Notes under the pieces: generated by a model
What the model was told of the DNA's origin: nothing
Database searches by the model: none
The model's input: the letters and a program-made list of their open reading frames with translations, nothing else
Made by a program: the position numbers and the translations under genes
Shown here: positions 57,123 through 64,000 of the stretch, piece by piece
Layout: every line of letters starts with the position of its first letter
How positions within the stretch are numbered: the stretch's first letter is position 1
NCBI GenBank assembly: GCA_030272585.1
Contig: BSYQ01000011.1
Coordinates: forward strand, 2,604,001 to 2,668,000
Length of the DNA: 64,000 nucleotides
Reading direction: 5' to 3'
Origin: Bryopsis sp. KO-2023
Lineage: Eukaryota; Chlorophyta; Ulvophyceae; Bryopsidales; Bryopsidaceae

Positions 57123-58630
57123 ATGTCCTCCGTTGACCTGAAAGCGCGGTCGTACGTGAAAGCGATTGAGCGCAGACCTGATTTGTGCTTTCCCGTCGGC
57201 TTTCGTATCCGCAACGAAGATGCCGAACAGATTTACCTGCACCTGCTCACACTCCGGCTCCACTTCGGTCTCAGATTGGTAAGCATATGTCGCTAATTTG
57301 TTGCTAGCCGCTCTAGGGTTTGTTTTAACTGTATCTGTTTTTTTTTGACAGGGACCTTTTCTGAGGGCTGCAAGTGCTCTGGACTCCGCCCTGGGTGACG
57401 ACTACCACGCCGAGTTCCTGCTCCGAGCCCACGCAGAGATGAGCCCTCCAGTGCGTGCTGTGGACCGGATTCTCGACAAAATCACTGTGTTACCACCCGG
57501 TCTGGTCCGCTCGAGGGATGTCACGCTTCTAAACCAGGACCCGGCCTACCCTTATAGCGTTCCAACTGGTGAGAAGTGAATCAGGAACTGGAATTGTTGT
57601 TGTATTTCCTGTATCTGTTTTCCCCAAAAAATTTGTGGATCAGGAACTGGAATTGTTGTTGTATTTCCTGTTTCTGTTTTCCCCAAAAAATTTGTGGATC
57701 AGGAACTGGAATTGTTGTTGTATTTCCTGTTTCTGTTTTCCCCAAAATATTTGCATGTCTTTTTCTGTAGAACTGCTCCGGGAAAATGGGCTGTTGGGGC
57801 ATCTGGATCAGATCCGACAAGAGGTGGATGCCATGCACCTGAAGGATCTGCGGCTGAGCAGCACATTCCAACTGGACCTGCAAGTAGAAGCACCTAAAGC
57901 ACCTAAAGCACCTGAAGCACCTGAAGCACCTGAAGCGCCTGAAGCACCTGCCGACACAGGTGTGGAGTTGTTTGTAACATTAGTGGCCCCTGAGGCATTA
58001 TGTTGCTTTTGGTATTGTTGTTGCTAATGGACAAACCCGTATTCATATTCAGAGATTGAAGAGTGGTGGACTGCATATGAACCTGAAGCACCTGAAGCAC
58101 CTGCCGACACAGGTGTGGAGTTGTTTGTAACATTAGTGGCCCCTGAGGCATTATGTTGCTTTTGGTATTGTTGTTGCTAATGGACAAACCCGTATTCATA
58201 TTCAGAGAGTGAAGAGTGGTGGACTGCATATGAACCAAAAGTCGGAGAAGGCAGTGGATCGGGGATCGAACCTGAAATGTCCAACCCCTGGACTGAACCT
58301 GATGAACTTGAACCTAAAGTCACCTGCGTAGGTGGTAGGGGCCCTCCACCTGGTCAGCCCCAAGGACCCCTCCCAAACATGATCCGACCTGGTCAGCCCC
58401 GAGGACCCCCCCCAAACATGATCCGACCTGGTCAGGCCCGAGGACCCCCCCCAAACATGATCCGACCTGGTCAGGCCCGAGGACCCCCCCCAAACATGAT
58501 CCGACCTGGTCAGGCCCGAGGACCCCCCCCAAACATGATCCGACCTGGTCAGGCCCGAGGACCCCCCCCAAACATGATCCGACCTGGTCTGGCCCGAGCC
58601 AACCGCCCAGGATGGGAGTTTGGCGGGTGA
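57123..58630 (+). CDS. Unrecognised repeat-rich protein gene, five exons, 3' end in an LTR
   Basis: Exons are 57123-57278, 57352-57568, 57771-57959, 58053-58112 and 58206-58630, with GT-AG ends and consistent phase, 348 aa. The first 150 residues look globular (FPVGFRIRNEDAEQIYLHLL, LRAASALDSALGDDYHAEFL, RAVDRILDKITVLPPGLV) but match no family I know. Then come a short helix (LDQIRQEVDAMHLKDL), Glu-Ala-Pro triplet repeats, a duplicated EEWWTAYEP exon start, and six copies of a 13-residue PPPNMIRPGQARG-type unit. The stop TGA is formed by the first bases of the downstream LTR (58628), so the original C-terminus is probably lost or lies beyond the element. Function unknown. It could also be a transposon-borne gene, but it sits outside both LTR elements. 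Confidence 0.6.
57581..57757 (+). repeat. 59-bp tandem repeat, three copies, in an intron
   Basis: Copies start at 57581, 57640 and 57699 with TCAGGAACTGGAATTG. They differ at only a few bases. They lie wholly within the intron 57569-57770. Confidence 0.9.
57960..58205 (+). repeat. 153-bp tandem duplication of an intron plus exon
   Basis: Introns 57960-58052 and 58113-58205 are both 93 bp and look identical. The 60-bp exon between them repeats the neighbouring exon sequence (GAAGCACCTGCCGACACAG end; GAAGAGTGGTGGACTGC start). A repeat unit thus spans a splice donor, a whole intron and an acceptor, and has made a new exon. Confidence 0.85.
58355..58592 (+). repeat. 39-bp coding minisatellite, about six copies
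   Basis: Units of 39 bp encode 13 residues around PNMIRPGQ. The word ATGATCCGACCTGG recurs every 39 bases from 58379. The repeat keeps frame in the last exon of the gene at 57123. Confidence 0.9.
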
Positions 58631-59763
58631 TAGTGAAGCTTGTGGGTGGCGCAATAGTGGTTGGCTGTGTTGGTTGGATTCGTGATAACTTGCTGGCTAA
58701 CGCAAGTATACTTGTGGGGTTTGTTGGTTTAGACAACTCTCTAGCTAGCGCGGTTGTGAACGCTACTAGAGCACTTGGTTGGATAAGTGATTGCGTCAGG
58801 CAAACACTTAGACACACACACACACACAAACACACACACAAGCGGGAACACACCAATCCCACGAATCCCGAGTTCTTACAAAAGAATAAGTGTCAAAACA
58901 ACGAGTGGGCCTCTTAAGTACCCCTAAGTGTAGTACGCTAACGCATGCCCCAAACTCTGGGTCTAATCTGTCTTACTCGTGAACCCACATGCGTCAGCCA
59001 CCCTAGACTCTATCCCAGACTACCTCGTACAGCGCTAAAGTACTAGAAAATACTAACAGACGCCCCCCCCGCAAAAAGTGGGCGCCCACGCACACCGAAA
59101 CACAAAGAAAAACAAAACACAAAAACACAAACACAAAACTAACCCACTCCCATACCCACACCCAACTGTCTTGGACCTGTCTCTTGTTCTGACGTCTCTG
59201 ACAGCTGCTGCACGCACATACTTGGTCGACGATAACTCCTTTTCCCTCCTCCTTAACGCTGTTCCTGCGCTTGCGCTTGCTGTATAGCACGCTGCTCCTG
59301 CGCATGCGCCTGCTGCACTGCACGATACCGGACACAGGGATCAAATGCGGCAGCCACCCTCTTGGACTTAAGGAATGGCAGATCCCTTGTGATGCCGGAC
59401 ACCTTAAGCTGCCTGTAGTGAATCGCCTGATTCAGAGCCTGCTGGGCCCTGAATCAGGAGATCTGACTGTAGGTTGGCGAGCTGGCAGCTCAGCAGGTGT
59501 CCCTGCTGAACTGGCAGCTCAGAACATTCTGTGATCTGACCTGATACAGTGATGGGTTCACTGTGTCAGCTCAGTAGTTGTCTGATCAGGGGATCAGGTC
59601 TTGTCAGAGGTGCTGCAGCAGGGTATTTGAGCAGCGCCTCTAGGGTATTGGTACACTTGGTTTTAACCTAGCTTTAACCTTGTTTGGAGTGCTTTGCACC
59701 TTGGTCTCCCTTTGTTTCACCTTCAGCTTGGCTGGCAGACTTGCAGAGTCGCAAGCCGTTGCA
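58628..59763 (+). repeat. Inferred 5' LTR of the 58.6 kb element
   Basis: The left edge is where similarity to 54836 begins (TGATAG). The right edge is the CA of GCCGTTGCA, one base before the primer-binding site TGG. It holds a CA-rich microsatellite (about 58810-58840) and a second CA/A-rich stretch (59090-59145). The 1,136-bp length is inferred from these two edges only. Confidence 0.55.
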
Positions 59764-59764
59764 T

Positions 59765-59776
59765 TGGTTTCGGAGC
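59765..59776 (+). other. Primer-binding site (TGGTTTCGGAGC)
   Basis: The same 12 bases serve the element at 2205-7871. They lie one base after an LTR-like CA end. This fixes the inferred right border of the 5' LTR. Confidence 0.7.
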
Positions 59777-59839
59777 ATTCTTGTGGCAAGATCACAAGTG
59801 ATCTTGGGAGAAGCAGAGAGTTCTGGTGAAGCAGCAGGC

Positions 59840-60190
59840 GCAGAGTTTTCAGGCGCAAGGTTTTTACAGAATCGATCAGGGCGCAGGGTAGCGCTGAGTG
59901 CAGGCATAGTTGGCGCAGTTTTCGCACAGTTTTGTGTAGGCGCAGTGCTGCACAGAGGTCGTTTTGTACGCAAGGTTATAGTAGAGTTTGCAGGCGTTGC
60001 CTAGCATAGAACGTTGTCAGGCGCAGGTTTTGCGCAGCAGTAAGGGGCACAGTTCAGTGCGGGCACAGACGCAGATTTGCGCAGCCTTGAGTGGTAGAGT
60101 TTTGTAGGCGCAGGTTTCGCGCAGCAGCAAGGGGGCACAGACGCAGATTTGCGCGGCCTGAAGTGTTAGAGTTTGCGTAGCGGAACTAGG
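59840..60190 (+). repeat. GCGCAG-rich leader with a direct repeat
   Basis: The untranslated leader carries many GGCGCAG/TGCGCAG words. Two longer copies follow each other, from about 60018 and about 60106: GGCGCAGGTTT, CGCAGCAG, then GGGCACAGACGCAGATTTGCGC. A packaging or translation role is conceivable but not shown. Confidence 0.6.
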
Positions 60191-60201
60191 GTTGACAGTT
60201 G

Positions 60202-60522
60202 ATGAGCAGTGCGGGCTCAGGTTTTACAGTTGTTAGTTCTGACGAAGAGGAAGTGTCCTCTGACGGGTTTCCTAGTGAGAATCAGCCAGATCAGACTCGG
60301 ACTGTACCTGCCTTTGTTTTTAGAGCAGGGCCTATCAGGGAAAACAGGGTGCAGGAACCACTGAGTCAGGTGGAGGAGAGTTCAGTTTTGGCTCCCTCGC
60401 ACGATCATTATTGGGTGTTTCGTCAGGGTACTTGGATATATTCTGTTACTTGTAGGAATCCGAACTGCCTTCTTTTGTTAGAGTGGCTTGAGAAGGAAAG
60501 GATCAGAACTAGCAACCTGTAA
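60202..60522 (+). CDS. Small accessory frame 1 of the LTR element
   Basis: From the ATG at 60202 it encodes 106 aa. The start is acidic and Ser-rich (SSDEEEVSSDGF), a middle has VPAFVFRAGP, and the end has WIYSVTCRNPNCLLLLEWL. The C-terminal C-x4-C block resembles that of the next frame (RYYDCSDPQCPIYRLQ), so the two look like a tandem duplication. I recognise no known family. It lies between the leader and gag, where Ty3/gypsy elements usually have nothing. Confidence 0.6.
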   Translation: MSSAGSGFTVVSSDEEEVSSDGFPSENQPDQTRTVPAFVFRAGPIRENRVQEPLSQVEESSVLAPSHDHYWVFRQGTWIYSVTCRNPNCLLLLEWLEKERIRTSNL

Positions 60523-60549
60523 AAGAGATCTTCTGACTCTGGTTGTTGT

Positions 60550-61032
60550 ATGAGTTTTGGTAGACCTGTAGCAGTGAGAAGTAGTGAAAGTGAGGCAGAA
60601 ACAGACGAGGAAACTGTGATTCAGGGTGAGGCAGAGTTTCAGGGAAACCTGCCACCTGATCTGTTTACTTTCGCAGGGGACTGGGTTCCAGCTCCTTACA
60701 GGTTACCCAGACCGGTGCAGGTTCTGGGTCCAGTGAGACACCCGTTGGCAGTGGTGCCACCACCTCCTCTCAGAGCGCCTCCTCACGGCCACAGAAAGGC
60801 AGAACGCAGTGGTAACGTCATCAGATACTACGACTGTTCTGATCCTCAGTGTCCTATCTACAGATTGCAGAGGGCAACGCAGGAGAGGCGTGAGCAGAAC
60901 GAGCAGAGGCGTGAGCAGAACGAGCTGAGGCGCAGAAGGAATGTCAGGCGGGGAGGAGCAGATGGGGGTACCAGCCCCAGATCCTTTCGATCTGCAGGCA
61001 ATGAGGCAGATGATAACAGATCTGCAGAATGA
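60550..61032 (+). CDS. Small accessory frame 2 of the LTR element
   Basis: 160 aa from the ATG at 60550, 27 bases after frame 1 stops. The acidic Ser/Glu start (SSESEAETDEE), LPPDLFTFAGDW, a Pro-rich middle, VIRYYDCSDPQCPIYRL and an Arg/Gln/Asn-rich basic tail (ERREQNEQRREQNELRRRR) are visible. It shares the C-x4-C block and overall plan with frame 1 but has gained the basic tail. Its last 92 bases overlap the start of gag in another frame. The basic tail suggests nucleic-acid binding, which is inference only. Confidence 0.62.
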   Translation: MSFGRPVAVRSSESEAETDEETVIQGEAEFQGNLPPDLFTFAGDWVPAPYRLPRPVQVLGPVRHPLAVVPPPPLRAPPHGHRKAERSGNVIRYYDCSDPQCPIYRLQRATQERREQNEQRREQNELRRRRNVRRGGADGGTSPRSFRSAGNEADDNRSAE

Positions 61033-62134
61033 AGTCCTTCACCTGAGGAATGTTGCTGCAAATGTCAACCATCAGATGAATGATGTTGTGCAGCAGGCTG
61101 TGGCAGAAAGGTTGCCTCAGCCACAGGCTCCAGCAGCACTGGGCAAGGCCAGAGCAAAGACACCTGATGCTTGGTATGGTGACCCTGGTGATATCCCACT
61201 GAATGAGTGGCAGGTGCAGTTGCAGACATATTTTGATGTGACAGGCACAAGGGATTTAGAGCAGCAGGTTTTAGTGGCTGCAGGATCACTCAGGGGAGCT
61301 GCAGGTACTTGGTGGAGAGGCAGATATGAGGCTGCTCTTGCAGGCCACCAGGAACTGCCTCAGTCACTTGTTGCTTTGGTTGAACAGCTGAGACAGGAGT
61401 TTGGCAAGGTGAACGAGAACCGTGACTTCAGAAGAGAGTGGTCTCGGTTGCGTCAGGGGCGACTTTCGGTTGCTGAGTATGTACACAAGTTTCGCAGGCT
61501 CACACTGCAGATTCATGACAGCAATCCTGGGGAAAAGCTCTTCAGGTTCATGGAGGGTCTGCACGAGCGTCTGCGGACGAAGGTTGAGATGGAAGATCCC
61601 AACACCCTCGAAAGAGCGATCGCGCTGGCGGCGACCTGGGAAGGTCCTCTTGAAAACTACCACAGAGATCGCAGTCCCAGCAGCAGACGCGCAAGGTCGC
61701 GCAGGGACAGATCGAAGAGTCGTGGCAGGTCGTTCAGCAGAGGCAGATCCCAGAGCAGAGGTCGCAGTAGCAGTCGAGGAAGGTATAACACCGAACGCGA
61801 CAGGTACCACCCGCAGCGTCAGGCACCACACTTAGGTGATCGTATGGAGGTTGATGGCCTCCAGCGTAACCGCGTGGGGTTTGATGTCAGGGAAGGTCGC
61901 AGCGGCAGTAGAGGTCGCAGCGGCAGTCGCGGTGGTGATCGCAGTTACAGTCGCAGTAAAAGCAGAGGACGCAGTGGCAGTCCTCGCAGACACCAGAGGC
62001 AGAGACGAGCAGGAACTGGAGAGGGTTCCTCAGACAGGAGGAGCAGAATGGATATGGGCAGATCAGCAGCCCATGTTGATTGTTACAGGTGTGGCAAGAA
62101 AGGCCACTTCGCCGCTGACTGCTCGGAAAACTAA
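60941..62134 (+). CDS. Gag of the 58.6 kb LTR element
   Basis: 397 aa from the ATG at 60941. A coiled-coil-like start ([19 protein letters not shown]) leads to the retrotransposon Gag capsid domain (about 70-240: [81 protein letters not shown]). An Arg/Ser repeat region (about 245-360, RGRSxSRGRS style) and one CCHC knuckle at the end ([14 protein letters not shown]) follow. The RS-rich stretch resembles splicing-factor RS domains and probably binds RNA. Pol follows in a different frame, as in relatives that use programmed frameshifting. Confidence 0.9.
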   Translation: MSGGEEQMGVPAPDPFDLQAMRQMITDLQNEVLHLRNVAANVNHQMNDVVQQAVAERLPQPQAPAALGKARAKTPDAWYGDPGDIPLNEWQVQLQTYFDVTGTRDLEQQVLVAAGSLRGAAGTWWRGRYEAALAGHQELPQSLVALVEQLRQEFGKVNENRDFRREWSRLRQGRLSVAEYVHKFRRLTLQIHDSNPGEKLFRFMEGLHERLRTKVEMEDPNTLERAIALAATWEGPLENYHRDRSPSSRRARSRRDRSKSRGRSFSRGRSQSRGRSSSRGRYNTERDRYHPQRQAPHLGDRMEVDGLQRNRVGFDVREGRSGSRGRSGSRGGDRSYSRSKSRGRSGSPRRHQRQRRAGTGEGSSDRRSRMDMGRSAAHVDCYRCGKKGHFAADCSEN

Positions 62135-64000
62135 AGAGGTCAAGGGCTGGAGAGTCCCTTGGCCGGAATGAAAAGGTGAAGGAGGACAGAAGAGGAGTGT
62201 GGGAGGGCCGGCGTAGCCACCCACACAAGGAGGCTACCATGGGGAGGGTAGCATCTGTTTCAGGGAAGCAGAACCCGGCAGGTGGTGTGCCTTGTGAAGC
62301 CACACCGAAAGGGAAGGTCGGGCGTTTGGAAAACGTTGAATTGGCGGGTACTCTGTTGGAGGCAGAGTCTCCTGCAAGTAGGTCAGTGGATGAATTGGCG
62401 GGTACTCTGCTGGAGGCAGAGTCTCCTGCAAGTAGGTCAGTGGATGAATTGGCGGGTACTCTGCTGGAGGCAGAGTCTCCTGCAAGTAGGTCAGTGGATG
62501 AATTGGCGGGTACTCTGCTGGAGGCAGAGTCTCCTGCAAGTAGGTCAGTGGATGAATTGGCGGGTACTCTGCTGGAGGCAGAGTCTCCTGCGAGTAGGTC
62601 AGTGGATGAATTAGTGGGTGCTGCTGCAGGGGCAGTAGCATCTGCAGGAATTTTGAAGGAGGTTTCCGGGAATGAGGAGGCTGGTCGGTCGAGTGGAACC
62701 ACCACCTCTCAGGTCCCTGAGGCAGGAGGTGCAGGGCCAGGCGGGGCCACACCTGACCTGCATGAGTTTTCTGTGCATGTGAGTGCTGACAGTGATCTGA
62801 GGGCAGACGCTGCAGACTCGTTTTCAGTGAGAGAGGAATCTGAGCTGGGCAGACCTAATGAAGTTTGCTTTCAAGGACATAGCTTAGATGAACCCCCACT
62901 TTTGAAGTTGAGAGGAGTCCATGGGGGGACTCAAGGGATGTTGAAGACCACAGGAACTGTGGCAGGTTGTTTTTCTCGAATATTGATAGATAGTGGGGCA
63001 ACTGACAATTTTGTTTCAAAAGATTGGTTGCTTGAAAATGGCATTCAGACAGAAGCTGCTGAGGTACTGACTGAGGTGCAGTTAGCAGATGGTAAAACCT
63101 CAGAAAAGGTAGAAAAAGAGCTGCAGGCCAGTGTCGAAATGGGCAGGTTTGTATCAGAGGAAAAGATGTATGCCATAACACTAGGGAGGTACGACCTGGT
63201 GTTAGGAATGTCTTGGTTAAGCAAACACAACCCTGTTATAGATTGGCAAAAGAAGTTGTTGGTCTTGCAGACACCTCAGGGAGCAGTCAATCTCAGAATG
63301 CAGACTGGTAGAGTAGAGGATTGCAGTACAGCAGAGTTGGATCTGATGTCTGCAGCAGAGTTCGCACAGGCTGCTCGCAAGGGCAGACCTATGTATTTAC
63401 TTCATTTGAGAGAAGTGGATGTTGAGCATGCAATAAATGGATTAGAAAGTACTGAAGCAGTAAAAGGAAGTTTTGCAGATACAGTCTCAGAGGAAGAAAG
63501 AGAAGCTTTGCAGTTGGAAAAAGAAATCAGAAAAGAGTTTCAGGATTTGTTCAAAGAAGAACTGCCTCAGGAGTTACCTCCTGACAGAGGTGTTAACCAC
63601 AAGATAGAACTTGTGGAAGGGGCAGAACCAGTAAAGAAGGGACTTTACAGGGCTAGTTTTGCAGAAAGAGAAGAACTGAAAAAGCAGTTGGCAGAGTTGC
63701 TGAAACAGGGTTTTATCAGACCTAGCAAGTCACCCTGGGGATCACCAGTTTTATTCGTTCCAAAGAAAAATGGGAAGTTGAGAATGTGTGTCGATTTCAG
63801 GGCACTGAATAAACTGACAGTGAAAAACAGGTATCCTATTCCAAGGATTGAGGAGTTGCTAGATCAGATTCAGGGAGCTCGTTGTTTCAGTAAAATAGAT
63901 CTCTGCTCAGGTTATCATCAAGTGCGGTTGGACCCTGCAGATTCAGAAAAGACGGCCTTCCGCACTAGATATGGGCTTTTTGAATATGTGGTTCTTCCTT
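62131..64000 (+). CDS. Pol of the 58.6 kb LTR element (partial at window end)
   Basis: The frame is open from gag's end to the window edge. A repeat-bearing linker (62338-62615) is followed by an acidic spacer. The protease has [17 protein letters not shown] (about 62980-63030) with the DSGA active site and [18 protein letters not shown]. Reverse transcriptase starts near 63535: [66 protein letters not shown], then [17 protein letters not shown] at the edge. Later RT, RNase H and integrase lie outside. Confidence 0.9.
62338..62615 (+). repeat. 54-bp in-frame tandem repeat, five copies, between Gag and protease
   Basis: Each unit encodes 18 residues of the pattern [18 protein letters not shown]. 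Copies are nearly identical and keep frame in pol. It also opens long antisense frames, which are shadows. Confidence 0.92.

Larger units (their letters stand above)
58628..64000 (+). mobile_element. Ty3/gypsy LTR element, 5' part, runs past the window end
   Basis: Inferred 5' LTR 58628-59763, primer-binding site 59765-59776, a long leader, two small frames (60202-60522 and 60550-61032), gag (60941-62134) and pol from about 62131 to the window end, which stops within reverse transcriptase. Gag and pol frames are open over all that is visible, so it looks whole so far and fairly young. It probably belongs to the chromovirus-like side of Ty3/gypsy by its RT ([32 protein letters not shown]). The 3' LTR is outside, so age cannot be read from LTR identity. 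Confidence 0.82.

Noticed and set aside
58355-58592. Possible CRISPR array
   Set aside because: Units are contiguous 39-bp tandem repeats with no unique spacers, in a eukaryotic coding exon.
58202-58862. Minus-strand ORFs with 13-residue repeats
   Set aside because: They are the antisense of the 39-bp coding minisatellite; the plus strand has consistent exons and phase.
61887-62705. 272-codon minus-strand ORF with repeated [14 protein letters not shown] units
   Set aside because: It is the antisense of the RS-rich end of gag and the 54-bp in-frame repeat, which keeps all frames open.

Overview
The window is nuclear DNA of a photosynthetic eukaryote, most likely a unicellular alga or algal protist. 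It has genes rich in GT-AG introns with pyrimidine-rich ends, a Golgi/endosome/ER gene set (GLG1-like, ALG2, a TOM1-like VHS-GAT protein, a GT31 glycosyltransferase), a TRP-type cation channel, a class II histone deacetylase, and a light-dependent protochlorophyllide oxidoreductase (POR) whose leader looks like a chloroplast transit peptide. I cannot fix the lineage. No clear signal peptide precedes the POR transit-like leader, which argues mildly against a complex plastid. Intergenic DNA is AT-rich and full of long homopolymers, often joined as T(n)G(n) or its complement C(n)A(n).

Layout. 1-835: last two exons of a RAP-domain protein (+). 2205-7871: a young-looking Ty3/gypsy-type LTR element (-) with identical 178-bp LTRs and a 4-bp target duplication. 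7872-11973: gene-free low-complexity DNA. 11974-19471: a ten-exon VHS-GAT gene (-). 20855-22165: intronless ALG2 (-), divergent from 23300-33100, a 23-exon GLG1-like Golgi cysteine-rich receptor gene (+). 34405-35856: intronless HDAC (-), divergent from 36932-41166, an eleven-exon TRP-like channel (+). 42189-42652: a hAT-like MITE carrying a tRNA-derived segment. 46900-50622: an eight-exon GT31 glycosyltransferase (-). 52666-53871: intronless POR (-).

The last 10 kb are layered mobile DNA: the start of an LTR (54836), cut by a chromovirus remnant (54958-56512, -); a GATC-rich palindromic array; an unrecognised host gene (57123-58630, +) grown by exon, intron and codon repeats; and a second Ty3/gypsy element (58628 to beyond 64000, +) that appears to have inserted into that gene. 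This element has two small related reading frames upstream of gag. The two main LTR elements share the same 12-base primer-binding sequence.

The host genes form no operon. ALG2, GLG1, GT31 and VHS-GAT all belong to the secretory/endosomal system, but their proximity is probably coincidental. ALG2/GLG1 and HDAC/TRP are head-to-head pairs with about 1.1 kb between start codons, so shared promoters are possible. Exon models were built by hand from GT/AG sites and reading phase. They agree in phase throughout except at one GLG1 junction and one TRP exon, both flagged below.
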